A DNA stretch of 64,000 nt from Ulvibacterium sp. GTDB taxonomy: Bacteria > Bacteroidota > Bacteroidia > Flavobacteriales > Flavobacteriaceae. The translations under genes and the position numbers were made by a program. How positions within the stretch are numbered: position 1 is the stretch's first letter; every line of letters begins with the position of its first letter. The DNA is taken from NCBI RefSeq assembly GCF_028285715.1, contig NZ_JANQOO010000028.1, positions 1 through 64,000 of the forward strand, given 5' to 3'. Positions 51,911 to 62,420 of the stretch are shown here, one piece after another. Under the pieces are notes generated by a model. It worked only from the letters and a program-made list of their open reading frames with translations, was not told the origin of the DNA and made no database searches.

Positions 51911-54900
51911 ATGCAAAAGGGTTTTAATTCGATTCTATCATTGTTTATATCATGTTGTATGGGAGGATTGGCAATTATTCCTTCATGTGGAATAGCACAG
52001 ACTATTTCTCCAGAGCTTTATGCTTCATTAGAATATCGCCACATTGGACCCGATGGAAACCGAATCATCGCAGTAGCCGGGCATTCTAAAGAGCCAGACC
52101 TTATTTACGTTGGGGCCGCCTCTGGTGGTATTTGGAAATCCACGGACAGCGGCTTAAAATGGGACCCTGTTTTTGACGATCAGGACGTTTCTTCAATTGG
52201 AGCTTTGGCCGTTGCGCCTTCAAATTCCGATGTTGTATGGGCTGGGACAGGAGAGACGAATATCCGAAGTAGCATATCAATTGGGAATGGTATTTACAAA
52301 TCGACAGATGGCGGAGTTACCTGGGAAAAAATGGGATTGGAAAACACAGGACGAATAGGAAGAATTGTCATCCATCCCAAAGACCGAAATATAGTTCTTG
52401 TTGCCGCAATGGGACATTGTTATGGTCCCCAACAAGATAGAGGGGTGTTTAAAACCGTAGATGGCGGAAAAACATGGAATCGGGTATTGTTCACGGATGA
52501 AAACACCGGAGCCTCCGACATTGCCATGGATCCAAAGAATCCTTTGAATTTGGTCGCAGGAATGTGGCCTTTGGAAATAAAGACCTGGCAACGAAAAAGT
52601 GGAGGTGCCAACGGAGGAGTATTTGTTTCCAATGACGGGGGCGAAACCTGGAACAAAAGCACAAAAGGTCTTCCAGCAGGAAATGTAGGTAAAGTGGCAG
52701 TTGCTTATGCGCCAGGCAGTCCCAATAGAATATATGCCTTAATTGAAACTGATCAGTACGCATTTAAAGGCGTGTTGTGGGGGTCGGAAGACGGCGGCAA
52801 AACGTGGGACCTCATTAGCCATGATCAACAATACCATACCCGTCCGCATTACTATTCCAGATTGGCTGTGGCTCCTGACGACGAGAACGAAATATGGTTT
52901 TTGGCATCCAGAATGGTGGTTTCCTTGGATGGTGGTAAAACTGGTGACATTAGACCGGATGCAGGCTATGACGTACACGATATCTGGTTCGACCCTGAAA
53001 ATTCCGATCGCATTCTTATCGCTTATGATGGTGGCATAAGAATTAGCCAAAATGATGGGAAGAGCTGGTATCATCCTGATTTACCTATAGCCCAAATGTA
53101 TCATGTGGCCACAGATAAGCAAGTGCCCTACTTCGTATACGGAAATAGGCAGGATGGCAGGACCTATAGAATTCCAAGTCAAAGTATAGCAGGGCCCTTG
53201 AAAAAAGAACTTGGGGGCGGCGAGGTCGGCTTTGCCATCCCCGATAAATTCGACCAATCCATTGTGTGGTCTACCAACGAACAAGGCGTTCTGACCAAGC
53301 ACAATCTTTCCAGCGGAATAACTACCAACGCGCAGGTATGGCCTGTAACTCCCGTGGGACAATCGCCAAGGGATATAAAATACAGATGGGTTTGGAGCCA
53401 TCCTTTTATTCTTACCAACCATACCAAGAATACGCTGTACACTGGGAGTCAGTATGTGCACAAAACTGAAGATGGAGGGGAGACATGGACAATAATTAGT
53501 CCAGATCTTACCACCAACGATCCACAAATGCAGGTACATTCAGGTGGACTTACCTACGACAACGTTGGTGTGGATTATGGCACCACATTATATGCCTTGG
53601 CCGAATCCCCGATAAACAAGGATGTACTTTGGGCGGGAAGCAATGATGGTTTGATCCATGTGACTCGAAATGGGGGCAAAAGCTGGGAACAGGTAAGTAA
53701 GCATATCAGCAACCTTCCACCCCTAGGGACCATTACCAGTATTGATGCATCAAAATTCTCAGAAGGAAAAGCCTTTGTGACCATAGATTTTCATCAGGTC
53801 AATAACCGGGACCCTTTCGTTTATATGACCAAGGATTTTGGCAAAACCTGGACCAAAATCGTTAACGGGGTTGCGGTAAATACTTTTAGCTATGCGCAGA
53901 TTATACGGGAGGATCCTTTGCGCAAAGGAATGCTCTATCTGGGAACGGAAAATGCGATTTATTTCAGTTTGGATGATGGTGCCCATTGGCATCCATTGAA
54001 AAACAATCTGCCACCGGCTCCAGTACGTTGGTTGGATATTCAAGAGGACTACGGCGATCTTGTATTGTCTACCTATGGCCGAGGCTATTGGATTATGGAC
54101 GATTTATCACCCCTTCGCCAGATCAACGATGGAGTGCTCCAATCTAATTTTCACTTTTTTAAACCACGACCCACATTTCGCCTAAAAAGAGAAGTACAAG
54201 CCGAATCATCTTTAGGAGAGTATTTTGAAGATCCTGAGGAAGGAGCGGCCATAAATTATTATCTTAAAGAGGGCATTTCAGAAGATATTAAGATTAAGGT
54301 GTTAGACAAAGACGGGTCTGTTGTCCAGGAACTTGAAGGGACCAATGCTCCAGGAATCAATAGGGTATTTTGGGATCTACGGCATAAAAGTTCGCCCGAA
54401 GTCAAATTAAGAACATTGCCATTGGGGTATCCCGAGGTAGCTAATTTGCCCAAAGGCCTACGCTTTAATAAAGAAGGATGGCGCAGGCTTATTGTGGAAG
54501 GCACTGGACCTGATGGTCCCATGGTTGCCCCAGGGCAATATACCTTGAGTATAAGCATAGGCAATGACGAATATACACAACCCCTGGAAGTGCTGATGGA
54601 TCCCAAATCGAAGGCATCCTCGGAAGATGTCCTCAAACAAGTGAACCTTGCTTTAAAAGTACGGGATTTGGCAACAGAACTTGTTACTACCGGAAATGCT
54701 ATAGAATGGATACGAAAGCAGCTCAATGATCTAAAAACCACAAAAGGTGTGACGGATGGATTGATCAAAAGAAGTAAAAAACTGGACCAAAAACTGATTG
54801 ATATTGAGCAAAACCTGTTTATCCTAAGAACTACCGGTGCCTCTGAAAACGGCCTGCGATTTCCGCAACGGCTTTTTTCACATATCAAAATGCTTGGATA

Positions 54901-55081
54901 TTATGTGTCTCAAGGCGATGCGTCCCCAACGGCTTCCAAATATGAGGCGTACACAGACCTCTTAAAAAAATGGGAGGGCCATAAAGCTGCATACGAACTG
55001 CTCCTTGAAAACGAACTGGCTGATTTAAACAGAATGCTTGAAAAAAAGGGTGTGGATACGATAAAGGTCAATGCTCAGTAG
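51911..55081 (+). CDS. sortilin/VPS10-type Asp-box propeller, long form
   Basis: A 1056-residue secreted protein from ATG 51911 (signal ending GIAQ). Asp-box repeats (STDGGVTWEKMG, NDGGETWNKST, EDGGETWTIIS) span about residues 40-740. A C-terminal extension follows with a beta domain (DGPMVAPGQYTLSISIGN) and a helical, probably coiled-coil segment rich in Lys/Leu/Glu (about 900-1050). It is more distant from 39214 and 56257 than those two are from each other. The 15 residues upstream in frame lack signal character, hence the start. No sorting domain was seen. Confidence 0.85.
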   Translation: MQKGFNSILSLFISCCMGGLAIIPSCGIAQTISPELYASLEYRHIGPDGNRIIAVAGHSKEPDLIYVGAASGGIWKSTDSGLKWDPVFDDQDVSSIGALAVAPSNSDVVWAGTGETNIRSSISIGNGIYKSTDGGVTWEKMGLENTGRIGRIVIHPKDRNIVLVAAMGHCYGPQQDRGVFKTVDGGKTWNRVLFTDENTGASDIAMDPKNPLNLVAGMWPLEIKTWQRKSGGANGGVFVSNDGGETWNKSTKGLPAGNVGKVAVAYAPGSPNRIYALIETDQYAFKGVLWGSEDGGKTWDLISHDQQYHTRPHYYSRLAVAPDDENEIWFLASRMVVSLDGGKTGDIRPDAGYDVHDIWFDPENSDRILIAYDGGIRISQNDGKSWYHPDLPIAQMYHVATDKQVPYFVYGNRQDGRTYRIPSQSIAGPLKKELGGGEVGFAIPDKFDQSIVWSTNEQGVLTKHNLSSGITTNAQVWPVTPVGQSPRDIKYRWVWSHPFILTNHTKNTLYTGSQYVHKTEDGGETWTIISPDLTTNDPQMQVHSGGLTYDNVGVDYGTTLYALAESPINKDVLWAGSNDGLIHVTRNGGKSWEQVSKHISNLPPLGTITSIDASKFSEGKAFVTIDFHQVNNRDPFVYMTKDFGKTWTKIVNGVAVNTFSYAQIIREDPLRKGMLYLGTENAIYFSLDDGAHWHPLKNNLPPAPVRWLDIQEDYGDLVLSTYGRGYWIMDDLSPLRQINDGVLQSNFHFFKPRPTFRLKREVQAESSLGEYFEDPEEGAAINYYLKEGISEDIKIKVLDKDGSVVQELEGTNAPGINRVFWDLRHKSSPEVKLRTLPLGYPEVANLPKGLRFNKEGWRRLIVEGTGPDGPMVAPGQYTLSISIGNDEYTQPLEVLMDPKSKASSEDVLKQVNLALKVRDLATELVTTGNAIEWIRKQLNDLKTTKGVTDGLIKRSKKLDQKLIDIEQNLFILRTTGASENGLRFPQRLFSHIKMLGYYVSQGDASPTASKYEAYTDLLKKWEGHKAAYELLLENELADLNRMLEKKGVDTIKVNAQ

Positions 55082-55123
55082 TGGAGTTTTCACAAACGGT
55101 AATCACTAACATAAGATGATAAT

Positions 55124-56248
55124 ATGAAATTGATTAGAAATATCCTTTTACTGCTATTTATGGTGATGTTTCAATGTTGTAAACAGTCCAATCAAAAGGC
55201 AAAAACTGGAACCGATATGTCGCATGATAATGAAAGTCAAGATAGTTTTGAACTGGTAAAATCCAAGGCCATTGCTTTTTCCAAAAATGATCAGGGCCAT
55301 TGGGAAGCGACTTTCGATCATGGTATTGTAATGATCCATGTACCCAAGGGAAGTTTTACCATGGGCAATGATAAGCTAACGGACGAGGCCGTGCCCGAAT
55401 TCAACTCGTTTGAAGCAGCCCCACAGCATAAGGTAGCGCTGGAGGGTTACTGGATCGGCAAGACTCCAATTGTTTACGAACAGTTCAAGGCTTTTGTAAA
55501 GGAAACCCAATATGTAACCCAAGTTGAGGAAGAAGGGCATACCGGGCCATGGGTATATGAACTTAAAATTAGGGCCTTTGAAACTAAGTTTGGCCACAAT
55601 TGGAAAAATGCCTTTCAAGATAATGTAATCGCCAAGTTTCCAGAAATCAAATATAATGGGCAACATCCCGTGGTCAATGTTACCTGGTTTGATGCCATGG
55701 CCTTCGCCGAATGGTTGTCTAAAAAGACCGGGATTGAGTTTACACTGCCCACCGAAGCGGAATGGGAATACGCCGCCCGTGGCGATGACTTTAGAACCTA
55801 TCCTTGGGGCAACGAAATTCCTGATGGTACTCGGGCCAATTACGCCGACGATACCTTCAATACCTATTTCTCGGGTACAGGAGAGGCTTTGGTGCATTTC
55901 GGCATTGATGATGGGCATGCGATCACGTCCCCGGTTGGGAAATTCCCAAAAGGAATGTCACCTGTGGGGGCATTGGATATGGTTGGAAATGTACGCCAAT
56001 GGGTATATGATTCCAACTATAGTTATGATAAGGAGGACAAAGACAACCCAATCCATTTGGCGGATAACAACATTAAATTGATGAAAGGTGGACTATGGTC
56101 CGCTTCAGCGGGAAGATTTGGTTCCGAGCCCGATGAAATTGCCATGGGCCACAATATTCGGGTAGACGCACGCCAAGGATTTGAACCCGATAGTGCCGAT
56201 GATCATTCCGGATTTAGATTGGCCATATCCAATACGAAAAGGAAATAA
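55124..56248 (+). CDS. SUMF1-fold lipoprotein
   Basis: A 374-residue lipoprotein (MVMFQCCKQ). SUMF1 domain with MIHVPKGSFTMGND, GKTPIVYEQFKAFVKETQYV, NVTWFDAMAFAEWLSKKTG, LPTEAEWEYAARGDD and the complete C-terminus EPDEIAMGHNIRVDARQG then DDHSGFRLAISNTKRK. This intact copy is the reference that reveals the frameshift in 46798. No FGE cysteine pair is present. It lies 42 nt after one sortilin-type gene and 8 nt before another. Confidence 0.85.
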   Translation: MKLIRNILLLLFMVMFQCCKQSNQKAKTGTDMSHDNESQDSFELVKSKAIAFSKNDQGHWEATFDHGIVMIHVPKGSFTMGNDKLTDEAVPEFNSFEAAPQHKVALEGYWIGKTPIVYEQFKAFVKETQYVTQVEEEGHTGPWVYELKIRAFETKFGHNWKNAFQDNVIAKFPEIKYNGQHPVVNVTWFDAMAFAEWLSKKTGIEFTLPTEAEWEYAARGDDFRTYPWGNEIPDGTRANYADDTFNTYFSGTGEALVHFGIDDGHAITSPVGKFPKGMSPVGALDMVGNVRQWVYDSNYSYDKEDKDNPIHLADNNIKLMKGGLWSASAGRFGSEPDEIAMGHNIRVDARQGFEPDSADDHSGFRLAISNTKRK

Positions 56249-56256
56249 GGAAAAGT

Positions 56257-59013
56257 ATGAGGCTATTGAGGTATAATTCGAGGTGTAAACTAGTGGTAGG
56301 TTTGGTCACGGCTTTGGTGTTCTCCGTTGGGGTGTCAGAATTAATGGCACAACCTAAACTTGAACAAATTGTCGAGGGTATCCACTATCGTTCCATTGGG
56401 CCAACCCGACAAGGTGGAAGGGTGGTTGCCTTTGCGGTATCACAACAAAACCCCTATACTTTTTATGCCGCTGCTGGACCTGCCGGGGTTTTTAAGACCG
56501 AAAATAATGGTACTACATTTTATCCCGTATTTGACCACGAAAATATCGCTTCGGTGGGAGATGTGGCTGTTGCTCCTTCCGATGACAACATTGTATGGAT
56601 CGGTAGCGGTGAGGCCAATCTTAGAAACAGCACCTACTACGGAAATGGGGTATACAAATCCGTTGATGGAGCCAAGACCTGGCAACACATGGGTTTGGAA
56701 GAATCCCATCATATAGGGCGGGTGCTGGTTCATCAACATAACCCGGAAATTGTATATGTGGCCGCACAAGGGCATTATTATTCGGAGAATTCGGAGCGGG
56801 GTATCTATAAATCAGTGGATGGGGGTAAAACATGGACAAAATCCTTGGATATCAAGGAAGGAGATCGGCATATAGGGGCCACCGAAGTACGAATGGACCC
56901 AAATGACTCCAATATTTTATACGGAATCACTTACGATAGACTTCGTACCCCTTGGTCGTTTAGGACCCGAGGAACAGGAAGTGCCATATATAAATCCATG
57001 GATGCAGGGAATTCTTGGGTCAAACTTACCAACGGGTTACCCAGTGGTGCCTTGGGCAAAATTGGAATTGACATCTACCCAAAAAACTCCAACATTCTGT
57101 ATGCCACTGTTGACGTTGCCCAAGCTTCAGGCGGGGGCATCCATGAAATTTATCGCAGCGACGATGCCGGAAATTCCTGGCGACGTGTAAGTGCGGAAGG
57201 CGAAAGTGTAGGAGGGCGCTCCAATTATTACGGGCAAATCATTATCGACCCAAATAACGATCAGCATATCTATGTTTTGGGAACTATTGTGCATGAATCT
57301 TATGATGGTGGTAAAACCTGGGGACAACATATAAAATATGGTGGGGATAACCATGCACTTTGGATAGATCCCAATAATTCCAACCATATGATCATGGGAT
57401 ACGATTACGGCATGGCCATTTCGCATGATGCCGGTAAAAATTGGTATCATCCCGACGAGTTGCCCATGGGGCAATTTTATGCCATCGGGGTGGATATGGA
57501 TTATCCGTATAGCGTTTATGGCGGAACACAGGATTTTGGTTCTTGGAAAGGGCCCAGTACAAAAAAAGGCCGTTTCCCAATTCGGTTTGAGGATTGGGAA
57601 CACGTAAATGGAGGGGATGGATTTTATAACCTAGTGGATCCGAATGACTCAAAGTGGTTATATACAGGCTCACAATTTGGACATATTACCAGAGTAAACC
57701 AAAAATCAGGAGCTCGCAAAACCATCATGAGCGATGAGACAGAAGGACTTCGATTTAATTGGAATACCCCTTTGCTAATTTCACCACACAACAGCAACAC
57801 CATTTACGTAGGAGCGCAGAAATTGTTGCGTTCTTCGGATAGAGGGGACAATTGGGATACCATCAGTCCAGAACTAGCTCGTGTTGATGTAACTAAAAAA
57901 GGTTTTGGGCCATTTGTGTTTGGGACTATTACAACAGTGGATGAATCCCCAGTTCAAGAAGGAGTGATTTGGGTAGGAACCGACAATGGTCATGTTTACC
58001 AAACAACAGATGCTGGTAAAAATTGGATCAATCTGGATAAAAAAATCAAGAAAAATCCTGGGTATTGGGTAACCCGGGTAACCGCATCAAACCATGATGC
58101 TGGAACCGCCTACATCACCTATTCCGGATTTCGAAGGGATGATTTTAGGCCTTTCGTCTATAAAACCATTGATTTTGGTAAAACATGGATCTCTATTTCC
58201 AATGGCCTTCCCAATGCATCTGTCAACGTGATTAAAGAAGACCATAAAAACCCCAATTTACTGTTCATTGGAACGGATAAGGCGGTCTACTGTAGTTTGA
58301 ACGGGGGTGAAAATTGGCTCAAATTGAAAAATAATATGCCCACTGTCGCCATCCACGATTTGGTCATTCATCCTAGGGAGAACGATTTGGTGGTTGGAAC
58401 ACACGGAAGAAGCATCTACATTGCCGATATATCCATTCTTCAAGAACTTTCTACTGGACTGCTAAATTCGGAGATGCACCTGTTCCAGGTTGAACCGAGG
58501 AAGCAGTGGCGAATGAATAGTCAACCCGCTGTGAGCGCCCAAAATTTTTCAGGTGAAAATGAACCTCCAGGGGTTGTCATCAACTACTATTTAAAAAACC
58601 GCCCAAAAGATAAGGTCAAGATTACCATTTATAAAGATGATGAATTGATCTATGAAACTTTGGGAACCTACGAACCGGGCCTGAACCAAATATTGTGGGG
58701 CATGATTAAACAGGTCCCAAGAACGGAAGAAGAACAAAAAGAGTGGGAGCAATTTGAAAAACTCAGTGCAGAGGAAGACGAATTCTTTGACTATTACGAT
58801 ACTGTAGAAATTTTTCCAATGCCCGAGGAGGAAGTGGACAAATATGGTCGCTCCTTGCGAACCCGGGTGCATCCCAGGCCTGGACTGACAGTAAAGGAAT
58901 ATAACTATACTAGAGTGCCCCCGGGCAAATACAAAGTAGTGTTATCTATGGGCGAACTGGCAGAGAGCACCGAGGCTATTCTGCTGGAAGATCACCATGA
59001 TGCTGGTGAGTGA
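56257..59013 (+). CDS. sortilin/VPS10-type Asp-box propeller, secreted
   Basis: A 918-residue protein with a signal peptide (SVGVSELMAQ), Asp-box repeats (SVDGGKTWTKS, HDAGKNWYHPD, TTDAGKNWINLD) and the same C-terminal region as the product of 39214 (VINYYLKNRPKDKVK, then VPPGKYKVVLSMGE). It is the close paralogue of that gene, so the two sub-clusters share a duplicated module. It sits 8 nt after a SUMF1 gene. Probable periplasmic or surface binding protein. Confidence 0.87.
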   Translation: MRLLRYNSRCKLVVGLVTALVFSVGVSELMAQPKLEQIVEGIHYRSIGPTRQGGRVVAFAVSQQNPYTFYAAAGPAGVFKTENNGTTFYPVFDHENIASVGDVAVAPSDDNIVWIGSGEANLRNSTYYGNGVYKSVDGAKTWQHMGLEESHHIGRVLVHQHNPEIVYVAAQGHYYSENSERGIYKSVDGGKTWTKSLDIKEGDRHIGATEVRMDPNDSNILYGITYDRLRTPWSFRTRGTGSAIYKSMDAGNSWVKLTNGLPSGALGKIGIDIYPKNSNILYATVDVAQASGGGIHEIYRSDDAGNSWRRVSAEGESVGGRSNYYGQIIIDPNNDQHIYVLGTIVHESYDGGKTWGQHIKYGGDNHALWIDPNNSNHMIMGYDYGMAISHDAGKNWYHPDELPMGQFYAIGVDMDYPYSVYGGTQDFGSWKGPSTKKGRFPIRFEDWEHVNGGDGFYNLVDPNDSKWLYTGSQFGHITRVNQKSGARKTIMSDETEGLRFNWNTPLLISPHNSNTIYVGAQKLLRSSDRGDNWDTISPELARVDVTKKGFGPFVFGTITTVDESPVQEGVIWVGTDNGHVYQTTDAGKNWINLDKKIKKNPGYWVTRVTASNHDAGTAYITYSGFRRDDFRPFVYKTIDFGKTWISISNGLPNASVNVIKEDHKNPNLLFIGTDKAVYCSLNGGENWLKLKNNMPTVAIHDLVIHPRENDLVVGTHGRSIYIADISILQELSTGLLNSEMHLFQVEPRKQWRMNSQPAVSAQNFSGENEPPGVVINYYLKNRPKDKVKITIYKDDELIYETLGTYEPGLNQILWGMIKQVPRTEEEQKEWEQFEKLSAEEDEFFDYYDTVEIFPMPEEEVDKYGRSLRTRVHPRPGLTVKEYNYTRVPPGKYKVVLSMGELAESTEAILLEDHHDAGE

Positions 59014-59075
59014 ATAGCATCTTAAAAATAAAGTAGAACCAAAAAGTAAATGGAAAATAAAATAAATATTAGCAT

Positions 59076-60194
59076 ATGAACATTCCAATCTTTGAACTGG
59101 AAAGGGTTCAATCCCTTTTTGAAAACACAGTGGACTATAACCTTACCGAAAGTGGGTTCCATCCCTATACCTTAAAGGAGTTTTTGACCAAGGAAGAAAT
59201 TGAAGCACTGACCAATACTGTATTGGGTTACGGACAGACCAATGGTTCCATCCCACTAAGAAAAAGGATAAGCGCATTGTATAATGGAGCAGACGAGGAC
59301 AGCGTTTTGGTGACCAATGGTTCATCCGAAGCGAACTTTGTTGCTTGTCATACCCTATTGGAAAAAGGGGACGAGGTAGTAATGATGGTGCCCAATTATA
59401 TGCAGATTTGGGGTATTGCCGAGGAGATGGGCTGTACCTTAAAGAGCTTTCCTCTTATTTCGGAAAACAATTGGAGGCCTGATCTAGACGACCTAAGAAG
59501 CAAAGTGACTGCCAAGACCAAAATGATTGCGCTGTGCAATCCCAACAATCCCACAGGATACACGCTGAGCAATGAAGAAATGCAAGAAATTGCGGATATC
59601 GCCAAAAGTGTGGATGCATGGGTATACTGCGATGAGGTTTATCGTGGTGCGGAGCTCAATGGAAAGACCATTGAAAGTTTCGTGGGCATGTACGAAAAGG
59701 TGATGGTCAACGGCGGGCTTTCCAAAGCCTATGCACTGCCCGGTCTGCGATTGGGGTGGTTGGTCGGTCCCAAAGAATTGATCGAGGATACATGGGCCTA
59801 CCACGATTACACCTCTATTACTGCTGGCATTATGAGTCACTACATTGGCGAAATTGCCCTACGCCCGGAAAGACGGGAACAAATTCTTGAACGGAACAGG
59901 ACCATGCTCAACGAGAACCTGAAAGTGGTGCGAGGCTGGTTGGATGGTTATGGGGACTTGTTCGAGTATGTACCCCCCAAAGGAGGCGGTATGTTGTTCA
60001 TAAAATACAATTTGGACATCATTTCCTCCGATTTGGCAGAATGGCTCCGTATCGAGAAAAGTGTTTTCATTCTTGCGGGGGATGTATACGGAATGGACAA
60101 GCATTTTAGAATAGGAATAGGCGAACGAAAGGAATATATATTAAATGGCCTGGAACGAATTAAGGATGCTTTAAAAGAGCGATTTAATCTTTAA
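59076..60194 (+). CDS. class I/II aminotransferase (PLP)
   Basis: A 372-residue fold-type I aminotransferase: CNPNNPTGYTL, YCDEVYRGAE, the PLP lysine in NGGLSKAYALPGLRLGW and a C-terminal arginine in KHFRIGIGERKEY for the substrate carboxylate. It has no signal and is cytoplasmic. It lies 2 nt before the YfcC-type carrier gene, so the carrier probably brings in the amino acid that this enzyme deaminates. Substrate unknown. Confidence 0.88.
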   Translation: MNIPIFELERVQSLFENTVDYNLTESGFHPYTLKEFLTKEEIEALTNTVLGYGQTNGSIPLRKRISALYNGADEDSVLVTNGSSEANFVACHTLLEKGDEVVMMVPNYMQIWGIAEEMGCTLKSFPLISENNWRPDLDDLRSKVTAKTKMIALCNPNNPTGYTLSNEEMQEIADIAKSVDAWVYCDEVYRGAELNGKTIESFVGMYEKVMVNGGLSKAYALPGLRLGWLVGPKELIEDTWAYHDYTSITAGIMSHYIGEIALRPERREQILERNRTMLNENLKVVRGWLDGYGDLFEYVPPKGGGMLFIKYNLDIISSDLAEWLRIEKSVFILAGDVYGMDKHFRIGIGERKEYILNGLERIKDALKERFNL

Positions 60195-60196
60195 AT

Positions 60197-61543
60197 ATGT
60201 TAGGAAAGGTAAAGTTCCCGGATGCATTGCTATTGCTTTCCATTTTTATCCTGGCTGCGATGATAGCCACCTATGTGGTACCTTCGGGCAAGTTTAAAAG
60301 AACGGTTAACGAAGCTTCGGGAAGGGAGGTGGTTGTTCCGCATTCGTTTGAACAGACCGAGGCGGCACCAGTCGGATTTTTTAATATGTTGGTAGCCATC
60401 CCGAAAGGTATGCAGCAAGCAGCCTCCGTAATCTTCTTTGTTTTTTTGGTTGGGGGATCGTTTGTGGTAATCAACAAAACGGAGGCCTTGCATGCTGGAG
60501 TGGAATATATTGCTGTAAAGTTCAGTTCCCATGAAATGTGGGTCATTCCAATTTGCATTGTCCTTTTTGCGGCATTGGGCGCCATCCAAAATTTTCAAGA
60601 GGAAATTATCCCATTGGTGCCCATTCTGCTATTGTTGTGCAAGCGAATGGGGTTCGATAACCTCACGGCAGTGGCCATAAGTCTTGGAGCTGCCATGGTA
60701 GGGGCATCCTTTAGCCCCATTAACCCCTTTCAAGTAGGGATAGGTCAAAAAATATCGGATGTACCCCTGCTTTCTGGAGCATTGTTCCGGACTGTTTTTT
60801 TGGTGATAGCCGTTCTCATTTATTCCATTGTTGTGTTCCGAAGGGCATTTAAGACCAAAACGGCAGGAGAAACGACCCAGGTAATGGAATCAGGTTCGTT
60901 TTCCATAGCTCATAAACTAATTCTGTTGGTGGTGGCCCTATCGTTTGTTTTTTTGGTCATGGGGGTATCGCAGTGGGATTGGGATTTTGAGCAAATGACG
61001 GCCTTGTTTTTTCTTACAGGGATCGTTTGCGCGATAATTGCCGGATTTGGCGCCAATAGAACCATAAATGCTTTCGTGGAAGGATTTCGGGATATGGCCT
61101 ATGCGGGTTTACTGATTGGATTTGCCAGGGCAATTTATGTGGTGCTCGAGGAAGGGCTCATTTTGGATTCGTTGGTAAATAGTCTCTTCGTGCCCATTTC
61201 CCAAATGCCAAAAATGGTTGCGCTTACGGGGATTACCTTGGCAGAATCCTTGGTGCATTTCCCAGTTCCCAGCGTAAGTGGGCAAGGGGTGCTAACCATG
61301 CCGTTGCTGGCATCTTTGGCAGATTTAATGGAAGTGCCTAGACAATTGATGATCCTGTGTTATCAATATGGGGCGGGCACTGCAGAACTGATTACCCCAA
61401 CCAACGGTGCGTTGATGGCGGTTTTGTCAGCCAGTAGGGTGTCCTTTGCCAAATGGATCAAATTTTCCATAAAGGCCTATGTGATTTTGGTGCTATTGGG
61501 TATTGTGGCCATTTACATTGGGCATAGCATTGGGTATTCATAA
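60197..61543 (+). CDS. YfcC-family (ArcD/DcuC-like) membrane carrier
   Basis: A 448-residue integral membrane protein with about 12 helices. Family motifs: MIATYVVPSGKFKR near the N-terminus, ALGAIQNFQEEIIPLVPI, GASFSPINPFQVGIGQ, and YGAGTAELITPTNGALMAVLSASRVSF near the C-terminus. YfcC proteins are predicted basic-amino-acid or C4-dicarboxylate exchangers. Coupled by a 2-nt gap to an aminotransferase, it likely transports an amino acid or the matching keto acid. Confidence 0.85.
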   Translation: MLGKVKFPDALLLLSIFILAAMIATYVVPSGKFKRTVNEASGREVVVPHSFEQTEAAPVGFFNMLVAIPKGMQQAASVIFFVFLVGGSFVVINKTEALHAGVEYIAVKFSSHEMWVIPICIVLFAALGAIQNFQEEIIPLVPILLLLCKRMGFDNLTAVAISLGAAMVGASFSPINPFQVGIGQKISDVPLLSGALFRTVFLVIAVLIYSIVVFRRAFKTKTAGETTQVMESGSFSIAHKLILLVVALSFVFLVMGVSQWDWDFEQMTALFFLTGIVCAIIAGFGANRTINAFVEGFRDMAYAGLLIGFARAIYVVLEEGLILDSLVNSLFVPISQMPKMVALTGITLAESLVHFPVPSVSGQGVLTMPLLASLADLMEVPRQLMILCYQYGAGTAELITPTNGALMAVLSASRVSFAKWIKFSIKAYVILVLLGIVAIYIGHSIGYS

Positions 61544-61566
61544 AAAACTAATCTCAAATCCAATTA

Positions 61567-62397
61567 ATGAAAACTGTAAAAAAAGTTCTTGGAGGTATTT
61601 TTCTGCTTTTGTTGGGGTCAATCGCTTATTTGTTTTTAACGCTGTCCGATGAATTTAAAGATCAAGATAATCCAGTTTCCAATTCACCCTCAAAAATGTT
61701 CGACAAGTCGGCCATTGTTTTTGATGCCATTACCATTTATGGTACCAACGGTGTTACTATGGAAAAACTGGTGCATGCTGCCCATGTAGCAGCCCAATGG
61801 TTGGACAATGACGAGAACGGACAGGTGGATGATAAAACCTTGAGGCAAACCCTTGAAGACAATAAGGCAACGGTAGTGATGTCCAAGGATGGATTCTCGG
61901 GTGCCGGCATGGCAAAGGTGATGGCCAGTTTTTCTGGTTATGCCCTTCAAGATTTGTATGCCGAGGAAACCAACAATCCAACACGGAGGGATGCGTCCCA
62001 AGAAGAGATTCACCATATCGTTTTAAATGCTGGATGGCAAAAAATGCTACCTGCTATTTTTAGTGAACATAAAAGTGACAACAGCAAGTTGTACCGCATT
62101 TGGAAGTATGCCAACGACAATGGCTATTATTCTTATGATGACCCCACTTGCAATGATGGCTGTAAAACAACAGAGTTCTTTTATCTGGCCACGGCCGCCT
62201 ATTTGGATTCGCAAGCTGATCTTTTTTTGGACGAAATGCGGTTAAAGACCGTGGATGTCCTTAAGGAACACATCCCGGAAATATTCGAAATTTTTGAATC
62301 GAACGAATACGTTTACCCTCTACATAAATGGCCCGATGGCCAATATACTTTTCGACACAACATAAAATATCTGGGAGAAAATGCCCCAGAATCTTAA
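61567..62397 (+). CDS. secreted or membrane-anchored protein of unknown function, RDAxxEEIxH family
   Basis: A 276-residue protein with one N-terminal hydrophobic segment (IFLLLLGSIAYLFLTL) that may be a signal anchor. It shares with 38113 and 62421 the pattern R141-D-A-x-x-E-E-I-x-H150 and, about 40-70 residues earlier, a helical stretch ending in an acidic loop (WLDNDENGQVDD) and a hydrophobic strand (NKATVVMS). The acidic loop looks like a single EF-hand-type calcium site. No known family matches. It lies 23 nt from its neighbours on both sides. Confidence 0.7.
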   Translation: MKTVKKVLGGIFLLLLGSIAYLFLTLSDEFKDQDNPVSNSPSKMFDKSAIVFDAITIYGTNGVTMEKLVHAAHVAAQWLDNDENGQVDDKTLRQTLEDNKATVVMSKDGFSGAGMAKVMASFSGYALQDLYAEETNNPTRRDASQEEIHHIVLNAGWQKMLPAIFSEHKSDNSKLYRIWKYANDNGYYSYDDPTCNDGCKTTEFFYLATAAYLDSQADLFLDEMRLKTVDVLKEHIPEIFEIFESNEYVYPLHKWPDGQYTFRHNIKYLGENAPES

Positions 62398-62420
62398 AGA
62401 TAGAACAAAATAAAATCATT

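Noticed and set aside
54259-54888. Antisense frame of about 209 codons in the 3' part of the sortilin-type gene
   Set aside because: Overlaps a clearly coding region on the other strand and has no recognisable protein features.
46798-59013. Sulfatase-activating system
   Set aside because: No sulfatase gene in the window and no FGE active-site cysteines in any SUMF1-fold protein.
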